Shown piece after piece: positions 7,781 to 14,790 of a stretch of 14,790 nt of DNA; the first letter of the stretch is position 1; each line of letters begins with the position of its first letter. Below the pieces are notes generated by a model. The model ran no database searches. It was not told the origin of the DNA and worked only from the letters and a program-made list of their open reading frames with translations. The translations under genes were made by a program, and so were the position numbers. Source of the DNA: Ruminococcus sp. UBA6407 (GTDB lineage: Bacteria > Bacillota > Clostridia > Oscillospirales > Ruminococcaceae); contig DJPR01000040.1 of assembly GCA_002438605.1 (NCBI GenBank), positions 8,018-22,807 on the forward strand. The letters are read 5' to 3'.

Positions 7781-7825
7781 AAAAGTAAAGGCAAAGCCTG
7801 AAACGGTATGCTTCAAGATTTCCTT

Positions 7826-7855
7826 TTTATACAACAGCTTATAGCAATACAACAA
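7826..7855 (-). promoter_or_regulatory. Candidate ATPase promoter with -35 inside the repeat
   Basis: On the minus strand, TTGTTG (7855-7850) and TATAAA (7831-7826) are 18 bases apart, about 60 bases before the ATPase start. The -35 box lies in the terminal inverted repeat of repeat copy B and the -10 box lies just outside it. If functional, insertion of the repeat created or modified this promoter. Confidence 0.4.
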
Positions 7856-7998
7856 AATACTGCAGCTAATCTGACAATTCAAACCGCATATTACTGCGTT
7901 GTCCTCCTCACCATACGACAGTATGCTTTTGTCATCCGCCTTGTACTATGCGGTTTGCTTTTGCCAGCTTATGCTGCGTTGTTTTATTGCATTGCTAC
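7839..7998. repeat. MITE-like palindromic repeat, copy B (with 42-bp extra segment)
   Basis: A 160-bp relative of copy A (3104-3222) in the same orientation. It has inverted ends (TTATAGCAATAC; GCATTGCTAC) and inner inverted arms (AAACCGCATATTAC with GTACTATGCGGTTT). Relative to copy A it holds 42 extra bases (7903-7944), bordered on both sides by TTGT (7899-7902 and 7941-7944). The extra segment contains a small hairpin (CATAC-GACA-GTATG) and CTCACCATACGACAGTAT, which recurs exactly at the right edge of the window (14773-14790). It occupies the gap between the TerD operon and the ATPase gene and may act as a transcript-end structure for the operon. No other terminator is obvious there. Confidence 0.75.
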
Positions 7999-8025
7999 AG
8001 AGCTTGTTCTTACTATATAAGCTTA

Positions 8026-8616
8026 TTATGCAAATCTTCTTGCAAGTTCTGCAAGTCCGGGGTCTTTTGTACCCTGACCGATAGCACTGAACTTCCATTC
8101 ACCATTATGTCTGTATACTTCGCCAAATATCAAGGCTGTCTGTCCTGAGTAATCGTCTGTAAGATTATATCTGCACATTTCGTTATTTGTAGCCTTATCC
8201 ACAAGTCTGATAAAAGCATTCTGAATCATTCCGAAATGCTGTTTTCTTTCATAAGCCTTATAGATATTTACTACCATAACGATTTTATCCACATCTTCAG
8301 GAACCTGTTGCAGATTAATGATAATCTGTTCATCATCGCCTGCACCTGCACCTGTAAGGTTATCGCCCTGATGAATAACACCGCCTGAGCTATGTCTTAA
8401 ATTGCCGAAATAAACTATGTCCTGAGTACCTCCTGTGAGCTTGCCATTTCTGAGAAGAATTGCAGAAGCGTCACAGTCAATAGGCTGCGGCTTGAATGAA
8501 AACAGACCTCTTGCTTTTTTAGCCTCGTCCCAGCCGAGTCCGACAAGAATTGATGAAAGTCCTGCATTATCCTTTGATAAACTTACCTTTTGTCCTTTTT
8601 GTAAACTTACTGACAT
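8026..8616 (-). CDS. TerD-family protein with divergent calcium loop
   Basis: A 196-residue cytoplasmic TerD-domain protein, last gene of the Ter operon. It has the N-terminal KGQKVSL strand, GLGWD (26-30), YFGNLRH, the signature GDNLTGAGAGDDEQ (84-97) and the C-terminal HNGEWKFSAIG. It differs from its two neighbours in three ways: six extra residues between GLGWD and the DxDAS motif, DCDAS in place of DLDA, and A92 where the others have Asp (D86) in the calcium loop. TerD proteins bind calcium and act in tellurite and general chemical or envelope stress. This copy may bind calcium differently or have a separate structural role. The ribosome binding site (GAGAGG) is weaker and further from the ATG than those of its neighbours. 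It lies 25 nt after the preceding gene. Confidence 0.9.
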   Translation of the reverse strand: MSVSLQKGQKVSLSKDNAGLSSILVGLGWDEAKKARGLFSFKPQPIDCDASAILLRNGKLTGGTQDIVYFGNLRHSSGGVIHQGDNLTGAGAGDDEQIIINLQQVPEDVDKIVMVVNIYKAYERKQHFGMIQNAFIRLVDKATNNEMCRYNLTDDYSGQTALIFGEVYRHNGEWKFSAIGQGTKDPGLAELARRFA

Positions 8617-8641
8617 TTAGATTCACGTCCTCTCGTTAAAT

Positions 8642-9223
8642 TTATTCTACCTCAACGCCGAAGTTTTCACATAATGCAGCAAGTCCGCCCTGAAATCCGC
8701 TTCCGATTGCATTAAACTTCCATTCGCCGTTGTGTTTATAAAGCTCGCCGAATACTGCTGATGTTTCAATTGAGAAATCCTCGCCCAAATCGTATCTGAG
8801 GAGCTCTTCGCCTGTTTCTTCATTGTAAACACGAATAAATGCGTTGCTTACCTGTCCGAAATTCTGGCGTCTTTGGTCAGCCTCAAAAATTGTGGCTGTA
8901 AATGTAATTTTCTCAACCTCAGCAGGAATGAGTGATAAGTCAACCTTAATCTGCTCATCATCACCATCGCCTGCACCTGTACGGTTATCGCCAAGATGTG
9001 TAACTGCTCCTGACTTGTGCTTTAAATTTCCGTAAAATACAAAATCACTTGAATCTGCAACCTTGCCTGTGCTTGTAAGCAGGAAAGCTGCTGCATCGAG
9101 GTCAAAAGCAGAACCTGTATCAAATTTATTTGTATCCCAGCCAAGACCTACTACAACTTTTTTAAGTCCCGGAGCACTTTTGGAAAGGCTTACCTTCTGA
9201 CCTTTGCTTAAACTGATTGGCAT
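8642..9223 (-). CDS. terD: TerD-family calcium-binding stress protein
   Basis: A 193-residue TerD domain. Motifs: GLGWD (26-30), FDLDAAAF (40-47), YGNLKHKSG, and the calcium signature [14 protein letters not shown] (78-91), all canonical. The start is the ATG at 9223, preceded by AGGAGG (9233-9238) that overlaps the stop codon of the upstream terD gene, so translation is probably coupled. Reading from the in-frame ATG at 9319 would overlap the upstream gene by 82 bases and add a basic N-terminus foreign to the family. It is very similar to the upstream copy and is probably a recent tandem duplicate. Confidence 0.93.
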   Translation of the reverse strand: MPISLSKGQKVSLSKSAPGLKKVVVGLGWDTNKFDTGSAFDLDAAAFLLTSTGKVADSSDFVFYGNLKHKSGAVTHLGDNRTGAGDGDDEQIKVDLSLIPAEVEKITFTATIFEADQRRQNFGQVSNAFIRVYNEETGEELLRYDLGEDFSIETSAVFGELYKHNGEWKFNAIGSGFQGGLAALCENFGVEVE

Positions 9224-9237
9224 AATAAATATCCTCC

Positions 9238-9819
9238 TTATGCAACTTCTATTCCATAGTGACCGCATAATGCAGCGAGTCCGCCCTGGAATCCGCTTCC
9301 GATTGCGTTGAACTTCCATTCGCCGTTTATTCTGTAAATTTCGCCTACAACAACGGCTGTTTCAATTGAGAAGTCCTCGCCCAAATCATATCTGATTATT
9401 TCCTGATTTGTAACAGTGTCAACTATTCTGATGTAAGCATTTGAAACCTGTCCAAAATTCTGTCTTCTGTTTTCAGCGTCATAAATAGTTACAGTGAATG
9501 CAACCCTTGCTATATTTTCAGGGATTTTTGAAAGGTCGATCTTTATCTGTTCGTCATCACCATCACCCTCACCTGTACGGTTGTCGCCCATATGTTCAAC
9601 AGAGCCTGACTTGTGCTTGAGGTTTCCGTAGAAGATGAACTCCTGATCTGTAGGGCATTTTCCGTTTTCTCCGACCATGAATACAGAAGCATCAAGGTCA
9701 AAGTTTGCACCTGAATCAAACGCATTAACGTCCCAGCCAAGACCTATTATAATGTTTTTAAGTCCCGGATTTCCCTTTGTTAAATCGACCTTTTGTCCTT
9801 TTGTCAAATTGATTGGCAT
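9238..9819 (-). CDS. terD: TerD-family calcium-binding stress protein
   Basis: A 193-residue TerD domain with GLGWD (26-30), FDLDASVF (40-47), YGNLKHKSG and [14 protein letters not shown] (78-91). This last segment carries the acidic residues that bind calcium in characterised TerD proteins. It has a strong AGGAGGAAAG site before the ATG. It is the first of three tandem terD-like genes and follows the TelA gene by 15 nt, the order seen in the Bacillus subtilis yce-type stress operon, which also combines several TerD paralogues with TelA and YceG proteins. A cytoplasmic role in tolerance to tellurite or envelope stress is known for the family; the trigger here is unknown. Confidence 0.94.
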   Translation of the reverse strand: MPINLTKGQKVDLTKGNPGLKNIIIGLGWDVNAFDSGANFDLDASVFMVGENGKCPTDQEFIFYGNLKHKSGSVEHMGDNRTGEGDGDDEQIKIDLSKIPENIARVAFTVTIYDAENRRQNFGQVSNAYIRIVDTVTNQEIIRYDLGEDFSIETAVVVGEIYRINGEWKFNAIGSGFQGGLAALCGHYGIEVA

Positions 9820-9834
9820 TTTTCTTTCCTCCTG

Positions 9835-10998
9835 TTAATTATTTTTATTATTATTTGGCATATGATAAGACTTATTAAATTCTGTTTTAATAGTCTCAAG
9901 TCTTGCTTGGTCTTCAACCCTCTTTTTGCGGGCATCGTCCTGAATTCTTCTTGTTTCGTCAATTCCGCTTACAATGGTTCTCCATGTAGTTTCAAGCGTT
10001 TCAATCTTAACTGAGCTGCCGGAAGAAAGTCTTGCAGCCATTTTTGAAGTTTCAACCGTATTTGCGGCATTTTTCAGCAGCATTTCATTTGTTTTCTGGT
10101 CGAGTGCTGCCATTGCTTCAGCCTGAACCTTCTGACGTTTCAGCAGTATTGCCTGAGCAAGTGCCTGCTTGAACACAGGGAGAGTAACAATAAATGCTGA
10201 ATTGATTTTTCTTACAAGATTCATGTTTGTAAATTCCATTGTTTTTATCATAGGAATAGACTGCATTGCAACATTTTCCGCAACTCTTAAATCCTGAGTT
10301 CTCTGTTCAAGCATCATAAGAGCCTGTTCGAGATTGGTTATTTCAAACTGAATTGAATTATCACCTGTTGAAGCCATATCTCCCTTTCTTTTTTCAATAT
10401 ATGCTTCAAGCTCTCGGCAGCCCTGTTCACCTGCTAAAATATACTTTACAAGCTGATGATAATATTCTACATTTGCATCAAACATCTGGTCGAGTTTTCT
10501 GTTTGACTGCTTTATTTCATCCTCATACTTTTTAAGCTGAACGTAAACCTTGTCAACCTCCTCACCCATTGTATGATATTTGGCGAGAATTTTCTCAAGC
10601 TGTTTTTTCATATTGCCGAAGATGCGTCCAAAAAGACTTGGATCTTCCTTGATTTCGTCAATATCGAATTTTTCCATGATTTTTGAAAGCGTTACAAGCA
10701 TCTGGCTTGATTCATCAAGCTGTGACATGTTCATGCTGTTAAGTACAACATCGGAAGCTTTTGATATTTCATCAGCCGCCTCTGAGCCGAAAGATACAAT
10801 GCTTTCAAGGTTATCAATTTCAATCGTACTTACAATAGCGTCAACTTCAGGTGAATTTACCAGTTCTGTATTCATCTGCTGACGGTCTGCAACTATGTCG
10901 TAGCTTGTTACAGCTTCAATCTCCTGTTCAGGAATAACAACTGTGTCTGTTTGTGTTTCTTCAGCTTTTGGTTTTGCTTTTGAGAAGTCCAATCCCAT
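9835..10998 (-). CDS. telA: TelA/KlaA-family toxic anion resistance protein
   Basis: A 387-residue soluble protein rich in helix, matching the usual length of the TelA family. The start MGLDFSKAKPK at 10998 is preceded by AGGGG about 8 nt upstream; an ATG at 11115 would run far into the previous gene and is rejected. Residues about 125-205 are strongly coiled-coil (MKKQLEKILAKYHTMGEEV and the following segment), and about 215-330 form the conserved helical core with the MQSIPMIKTMEF and VTLPVFKQALAQAI stretches. The C-terminus is charged and basic (about 340-375). TelA homologues are linked to tolerance of tellurite, some antibiotics and cell-wall stress, and occur with TerD genes in Firmicutes; the biochemical activity is not known. 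It starts one base after the YceG-like gene ends. Confidence 0.92.
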   Translation of the reverse strand: MGLDFSKAKPKAEETQTDTVVIPEQEIEAVTSYDIVADRQQMNTELVNSPEVDAIVSTIEIDNLESIVSFGSEAADEISKASDVVLNSMNMSQLDESSQMLVTLSKIMEKFDIDEIKEDPSLFGRIFGNMKKQLEKILAKYHTMGEEVDKVYVQLKKYEDEIKQSNRKLDQMFDANVEYYHQLVKYILAGEQGCRELEAYIEKRKGDMASTGDNSIQFEITNLEQALMMLEQRTQDLRVAENVAMQSIPMIKTMEFTNMNLVRKINSAFIVTLPVFKQALAQAILLKRQKVQAEAMAALDQKTNEMLLKNAANTVETSKMAARLSSGSSVKIETLETTWRTIVSGIDETRRIQDDARKKRVEDQARLETIKTEFNKSYHMPNNNKNN

Positions 10999-10999
10999 T

Positions 11000-13270
11000 T
11001 TAAACACCCCTTCTGAATAATTTTTTATGCCATGGCTGGCGTGAAACATTTGATATATGTGAGAAATCAGGAATCTGCAAATCATAAACGTATTCACCGA
11101 TCTGATGTTCTTCAATAATTTGCTGTGTGTAGTATTCTTCTATGTTCTGATAGCCTGTCGGAATAAAGAATACAACATCAAATCCGATAAGACTGAGAAA
11201 GGCAATTACTACAGCCTCCTCAAAACTGATAATGCTTTCGCCTGTATTTATATAAATAAGCTTTGGATTTTTCTTTGTAAAGTCAAAGTTCTGGATTTTC
11301 CTTATAAGCTTTTGGTCTATGTTAAGCAATGATGATATTATTGTATATTCAGTACCGTTTTCAAAGGTACCTTTAATCAGCCTGCGGTTAATAAGTGTTT
11401 CTATTTTATCAAATATATATTCCTGCACTTCATTGCGGAGTACAGTATATTTATAATATTTGCACTCTTTAATTTTACTGCGTAAAAGTTTGCCGTTCTT
11501 CCAGAATGAAACTGCAAACTGCTTTATTTGATTTACCTCGGATGAGCCGTATTTGCCTGCCCTCATTACAACAGTATCAGGCGTAATAAGAGCCTTTACA
11601 GACTGCCAGTAAGCAGTTACATTTCTGTCCTTAATGCCCGAAACCTTTGAAAGAATAACGGGTATGGTGACTTCATTATTTTCTGTCGAAAAGCTTGGAC
11701 GATATTTAAGCTCCTGATCCCATAAAATTGCAATTTCCTCATACATTGTTTTAAGTATTACGGTATTTGCTTTGGAATACTGACGGTTTCTGTACATTCC
11801 CGAATCCTGATACATAAGCGTGTCAAGCTCACGTTCGGCATGATAAGCTGTAGTGCCGACAGAAACGGTTGAATTGCTGTCAGGGAATTTTGATACGCTC
11901 AGCGAATCCTCATAGTTAAATTCTTTTAATCTGCTGTCAGTTAAACAGCATTTCATGTTAAGGTCGGGAACAAGTATGATTACGTCAACAGGGAGCTTTG
12001 AAATAAGCTTTACAAACATTGCCTCACAATTGTTTTTACAGCCTCCAAGCATTACAAAACAGCTTATATCTCCGACAGACCAATTTGAAAGAAGTGCAGA
12101 CTGATAGCGTTTCAGCCAGCATAACACATAAACAGCGTCATTTATAAGTCTGTTGAGTGAGAGCTTTTCAGCTTCGGCTTCTTTTAAAAGAACACTGATA
12201 AATTCATACCGCATAAGCTGTTGAAGCTGATTATTATTTGCATAAATAATATTATGCGACAAATCAGACAATGCAGTTTCCGCACTGTTATAATTCTTTC
12301 TGTTAATATCAGCTATTTCATCGGTAGTAGGCAGGGGTATTTCACGATTAAGTGAAAGAAATCTGCGTTTCGAGGCTTTAAGCTCCAGATTAAAGCTTAT
12401 AAGCTCATTAATGTAAGTACATTTATCATAAGCACCGTTAATGCGGTAGAAAATTGTATTATATGATGTTTCACTGCTGCCTCTCGTATTAAGAGGAGTA
12501 AGAGCATCAAGGAGTCCCTCACCCTTTGCCCATGAATTTACGCAACTTTGAAGCTTTGGAGCTGTTCCGAAGGCACGTTCGGCATTATATTGCTTTGCTA
12601 TTTCCTTTTGCAGAGCTTTTAATGAAAATCCGTCAGGAAATCCAACAGAATTATCTGCTGTATATTTATCGGAAAATTCAGAATTCGGGTCATTTTTAAT
12701 GTAATCTGCATCACCGCTGTACTCAAGCATTATAATGTCACAGCCTGCTTTTGAAAGTACAGTCAGGAGTAAAAGCTCATATTTTCCCGGAATACCCTCG
12801 TATAATATTTTAGGAATATCAGTATTGCCAAGCTTATTGGCAATGCGTTCAAATTTATAGTAAAGCCAGCACATGAATTTAATGTAGGCATTTTTTAGCA
12901 TATTTTCATTTTTGCCCGAATTTTTTAAGGAAATCAGGGTATCATATATTGATGTGCTGACTATATTCCGCTGATTATCAGTCATTCTGGGCAGCCATTT
13001 CCGCAGCTGTTCATTTATAAACGAACAGTCTGTTTTGTAAGCGTCACCTATCATTTCATAATAATAGGAAAGGTTATTTTCATTCGGATTTGGTATTCCG
13101 CCTTCTATGATAACGCCGTTTAATCGAGCCGAATTATAATATTTTAAAAGAAAAGCCTTTACAGTGTCAGTGTAATCAGCTATTCTGTAGAAGTATACGC
13201 TGTTATTTTCTCTTTTTGAAAGGTCAAGAAAATAGTCGTCAAGGGACGATATTTTTTTATGCTGAAACAT
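11000..13270 (-). CDS. yceG: YceG-like Ter-operon protein with internal repeats
   Basis: A 756-residue, probably cytoplasmic protein without signal peptide or clear membrane segments. By position next to TelA and TerD, and by overall features, I assign it to the YceG family of Ter-linked operons. The family is known from context only, with no proven activity. Inside it I see a repeated unit: a WL pair (135 and 385), a strand, a hydrophobic helix ending in a C/V/F-D-I/V-I/V motif, then FPD (211 and 462). A third, weaker copy lies at about 652-745, ending IPDFS. After FPD the first two copies also share YxAER and an ExKxRxxFxxxNxE stretch, so about 200 residues appear duplicated. The start at 13270 follows AGAGGTG (13280-13286). 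An alternative ATG at 13300 overlaps the previous stop (TAATG) but has a poor ribosome binding site. Confidence 0.75.
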   Translation of the reverse strand: MFQHKKISSLDDYFLDLSKRENNSVYFYRIADYTDTVKAFLLKYYNSARLNGVIIEGGIPNPNENNLSYYYEMIGDAYKTDCSFINEQLRKWLPRMTDNQRNIVSTSIYDTLISLKNSGKNENMLKNAYIKFMCWLYYKFERIANKLGNTDIPKILYEGIPGKYELLLLTVLSKAGCDIIMLEYSGDADYIKNDPNSEFSDKYTADNSVGFPDGFSLKALQKEIAKQYNAERAFGTAPKLQSCVNSWAKGEGLLDALTPLNTRGSSETSYNTIFYRINGAYDKCTYINELISFNLELKASKRRFLSLNREIPLPTTDEIADINRKNYNSAETALSDLSHNIIYANNNQLQQLMRYEFISVLLKEAEAEKLSLNRLINDAVYVLCWLKRYQSALLSNWSVGDISCFVMLGGCKNNCEAMFVKLISKLPVDVIILVPDLNMKCCLTDSRLKEFNYEDSLSVSKFPDSNSTVSVGTTAYHAERELDTLMYQDSGMYRNRQYSKANTVILKTMYEEIAILWDQELKYRPSFSTENNEVTIPVILSKVSGIKDRNVTAYWQSVKALITPDTVVMRAGKYGSSEVNQIKQFAVSFWKNGKLLRSKIKECKYYKYTVLRNEVQEYIFDKIETLINRRLIKGTFENGTEYTIISSLLNIDQKLIRKIQNFDFTKKNPKLIYINTGESIISFEEAVVIAFLSLIGFDVVFFIPTGYQNIEEYYTQQIIEEHQIGEYVYDLQIPDFSHISNVSRQPWHKKLFRRGV

Positions 13271-13279
13271 TACACGCTT

Positions 13280-13286
13280 CACCTCT
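13280..13286 (-). promoter_or_regulatory. Ribosome binding site favouring the 13270 start
   Basis: AGAGGTG on the minus strand lies 9 bases before the ATG at 13270 and downstream of the alternative ATG at 13300. It therefore argues for the shorter protein, although TAATG coupling at 13300 cannot be excluded. Confidence 0.6.
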
Positions 13287-13299
13287 GTAAAAACCCGCA

Positions 13300-14688
13300 T
13301 TAGTAAATAAATCCGTTTATAAAGTCGTTTATGAATTTATAGCTGACTGCCAGATTGATATTTTGTCCGCTGTCAATACCTGCCGTGCTTATTCCTATTA
13401 CCTCACCGTACATATTAAGCAAAGCACCGCCTGAGCTTCCATGTGATGTTGGGGCTGTATACTGTATCATTTCAACGCAGTCAATTGTTCTGAAGCCTGA
13501 AATAATGCCGTCTGAAACGGTATTGAAAAGTCCAAGCGGACTTCCTATTGCAACAACCCTCTGACCTCTTGCAAGCTTTTCTCCATGATAAAATTTAAGC
13601 GGAACAAGCTCACGTTCTATTTTAATTACAGCAAGGTCCTGAATGGTATTGTATTTTACGATTTCATCTGTTTCATATATTCTGTCATCGTCTTCAATTT
13701 TAACGGAATAAAACATTCCGCCTCTGGCAACATGATTGTTTGTAAGGATAAATCCGCTTCTTCCAATCATAATGCCCGAACCGCTGCCGATAACTTCGCC
13801 CTTTTCGTTGTGTATGGCAATAAGGACAACAGATGACGCTGATTTTGCCAATTCCTCTATCGACTTTTCACAGCGTAAGCCTTGCCCTTTATTGTTTGAA
13901 AAATTATGAATATTATTCCTTTTTGACATTGGTCTTTCAGGTAAAATAATTTTAATTTTGTTTTCTGAACTGCCGTTTACAATGTTACTGCTTGTCTTAT
14001 CCGGAAATTTACGGCAGTCGTATGCATTTATGTGAAATTCTCTTTTTTCACCCATTACAAATGAGCTTGAAAGGTGCAGGCGTTCTGCCGCAGAATCTAT
14101 GTCCTTTTCACATTGTATGAGCAGAATGTCGAAATCAATTAAAGCAAGAAGATAGCAGAAAAGGTATTCATGTATTCCGCTTACATTTTCAAATATGACC
14201 TTTGCGTTATATTCAGAATCAAACTTGAATGAGAGCTTTTCGCAGATGCAGTCAAGCCAGAACATCAGCTTTATGCAGAAGTTCCTTTCAATAGTCTGAG
14301 TTGCGTTTGAGCGAAATTTTAAAAAAATATCCCGCACCAATTGTATTGAACGGTCAACTGATGAATTATTATATATGTATTTTGTATGCAGGTCACGAAA
14401 ATTATTTTTTATCCATGCTTCATAGCATTTTGAGTAAAAATCAATATCATTGTTCAGATTAAGCTTAGGAAAATTATCTGTTCGGAGGTAAAAAAGCTTT
14501 TCAGCAGTTCTGCCGGACAAGAAGTAATCTGTTTTTTCAACATCTTCAGCCAATGAACTGTAATAACCTATTAAACGTACAAAGCATAAGTTCCTGCTTT
14601 CAGGCAGATTTCGCCTGTTATAGCAGCAAAAATCCGAAAATGATTTAATTTCCGCATTATTGGTTCTTATGCCCGGTAATTCTTCCAT
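13300..14688 (-). CDS. YceG-module / trypsin-like serine protease fusion
   Basis: A 462-residue protein heading the Ter operon. Residues about 105-235 resemble the repeated unit of the YceG-like neighbour: WL at 144-145, the strand-helix segment AKVIFENVSGIHEY to DFDILL at about 162-190, and KFPD at 227-230. Residues about 280-460 are an HtrA-like trypsin domain with GSGSGIMI (301-308), H319 in TNNHVA, D351 in QDLAVIKI and S419 in HGSSGGALLN, so the triad is complete. No signal peptide, membrane segment or PDZ domain is seen, so it should act in the cytoplasm. I infer that it cleaves or regulates a partner in the Ter system, with the N-terminal module giving targeting. The ATG follows AAAAGG at 11 nt, a modest site. 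No clear promoter is visible in the 100 bases before the window ends. Confidence 0.85.
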   Translation of the reverse strand: MEELPGIRTNNAEIKSFSDFCCYNRRNLPESRNLCFVRLIGYYSSLAEDVEKTDYFLSGRTAEKLFYLRTDNFPKLNLNNDIDFYSKCYEAWIKNNFRDLHTKYIYNNSSVDRSIQLVRDIFLKFRSNATQTIERNFCIKLMFWLDCICEKLSFKFDSEYNAKVIFENVSGIHEYLFCYLLALIDFDILLIQCEKDIDSAAERLHLSSSFVMGEKREFHINAYDCRKFPDKTSSNIVNGSSENKIKIILPERPMSKRNNIHNFSNNKGQGLRCEKSIEELAKSASSVVLIAIHNEKGEVIGSGSGIMIGRSGFILTNNHVARGGMFYSVKIEDDDRIYETDEIVKYNTIQDLAVIKIERELVPLKFYHGEKLARGQRVVAIGSPLGLFNTVSDGIISGFRTIDCVEMIQYTAPTSHGSSGGALLNMYGEVIGISTAGIDSGQNINLAVSYKFINDFINGFIY

Positions 14689-14732
14689 ACAAACACATAC
14701 CTTTTCAAATAAGTTACTGGTTTAATTTCTGT

Positions 14733-14790
14733 AGGCAACACTGCAAAATCACATCATATTACACATAATTTTCTCACCATACGACAGTAT
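14733..14790. repeat. Partial intergenic repeat at the window edge
   Basis: The last 18 bases (14773-14790) are identical to 7907-7924 inside the 42-bp extra segment of repeat copy B. Just before it, AGGCAACACTGCA (14733-14745) matches AGGCAACACCGCA at 148-160 with one difference. The element is cut by the window end, so its extent is unknown. It lies upstream of the Ter operon and may overlap its promoter. Confidence 0.5.

Noticed and set aside
7999..8025. Intrinsic terminator directly after the last TerD gene
   Set aside because: Only a 5-bp AGCTT/AAGCT stem with a 13-nt loop and no U-run was found; too weak to call.
9224..9319. N-terminal extension of the second TerD gene from the ATG at 9319
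   Set aside because: It overlaps the preceding terD gene, adds a basic sequence absent from the family, and bypasses the AGGAGG site at 9233-9238.
10999..11115. N-terminal extension of the TelA gene from the ATG at 11115
   Set aside because: It overlaps the 3' end of the YceG-like gene by more than 110 bases. MGLDFSKAKPK at 10998 has its own ribosome binding site and gives the normal family length.

Overview
The window is low-GC DNA from a Gram-positive gut-type clostridium, most likely Ruminococcus or a close relative in Oscillospiraceae. This rests on the AT-rich base composition, strong AGGAGG-type ribosome binding sites, two secreted CAP proteins carrying type I dockerins (a cellulosome-type signature), and a Firmicutes-style TerD/TelA/YceG cluster. 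No rRNA, tRNA, CRISPR array, transposase or phage gene was seen.

Left part (1-4921, + strand). A consensus promoter (TTGACA, 17 bp, TATAAT) drives a 765-residue protein that joins an XRE-type DNA-binding domain, a cupin and a complete acyl-CoA synthetase in one chain, closed by a strong intrinsic terminator. About 740 bp without a recognisable gene follow. That stretch holds an inverted repeat, a possible 10-codon ORF with a good Shine-Dalgarno sequence, a 119-bp MITE-like palindrome and two leader hairpins. Next come two tandem secreted CAP-dockerin genes, 15 nt apart.

Right part (5095-14688, - strand, transcribed right to left). A tight six-gene operon runs: YceG-module/trypsin-like protease fusion, YceG-like protein, TelA-like protein, then three TerD-family proteins. 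Gaps are 1 to 29 nt. Beyond it in the same direction, after a second and longer copy of the palindromic repeat, lies a PMCA-type calcium P-type ATPase. TerD proteins are calcium-binding stress proteins, so the neighbourhood looks like an envelope or chemical-stress module with calcium binding (TerD), a TelA partner, the large YceG protein, a regulated protease and a calcium pump. The functional link between pump and Ter operon is inference from position.

The most interesting points are: (1) the fusion of a YceG-type module to an intact HtrA/trypsin-like protease domain at the head of the Ter operon; (2) an approximately 80-residue module with a 'WL ... FPD' signature that occurs about three times in the YceG-like protein and once in the protease fusion; (3) a TerD paralogue with an altered calcium loop; (4) the one-chain regulator-enzyme fusion; and (5) a family of palindromic intergenic repeats, one copy of which carries an extra 42 bp flanked by TTGT and may supply the ATPase promoter.
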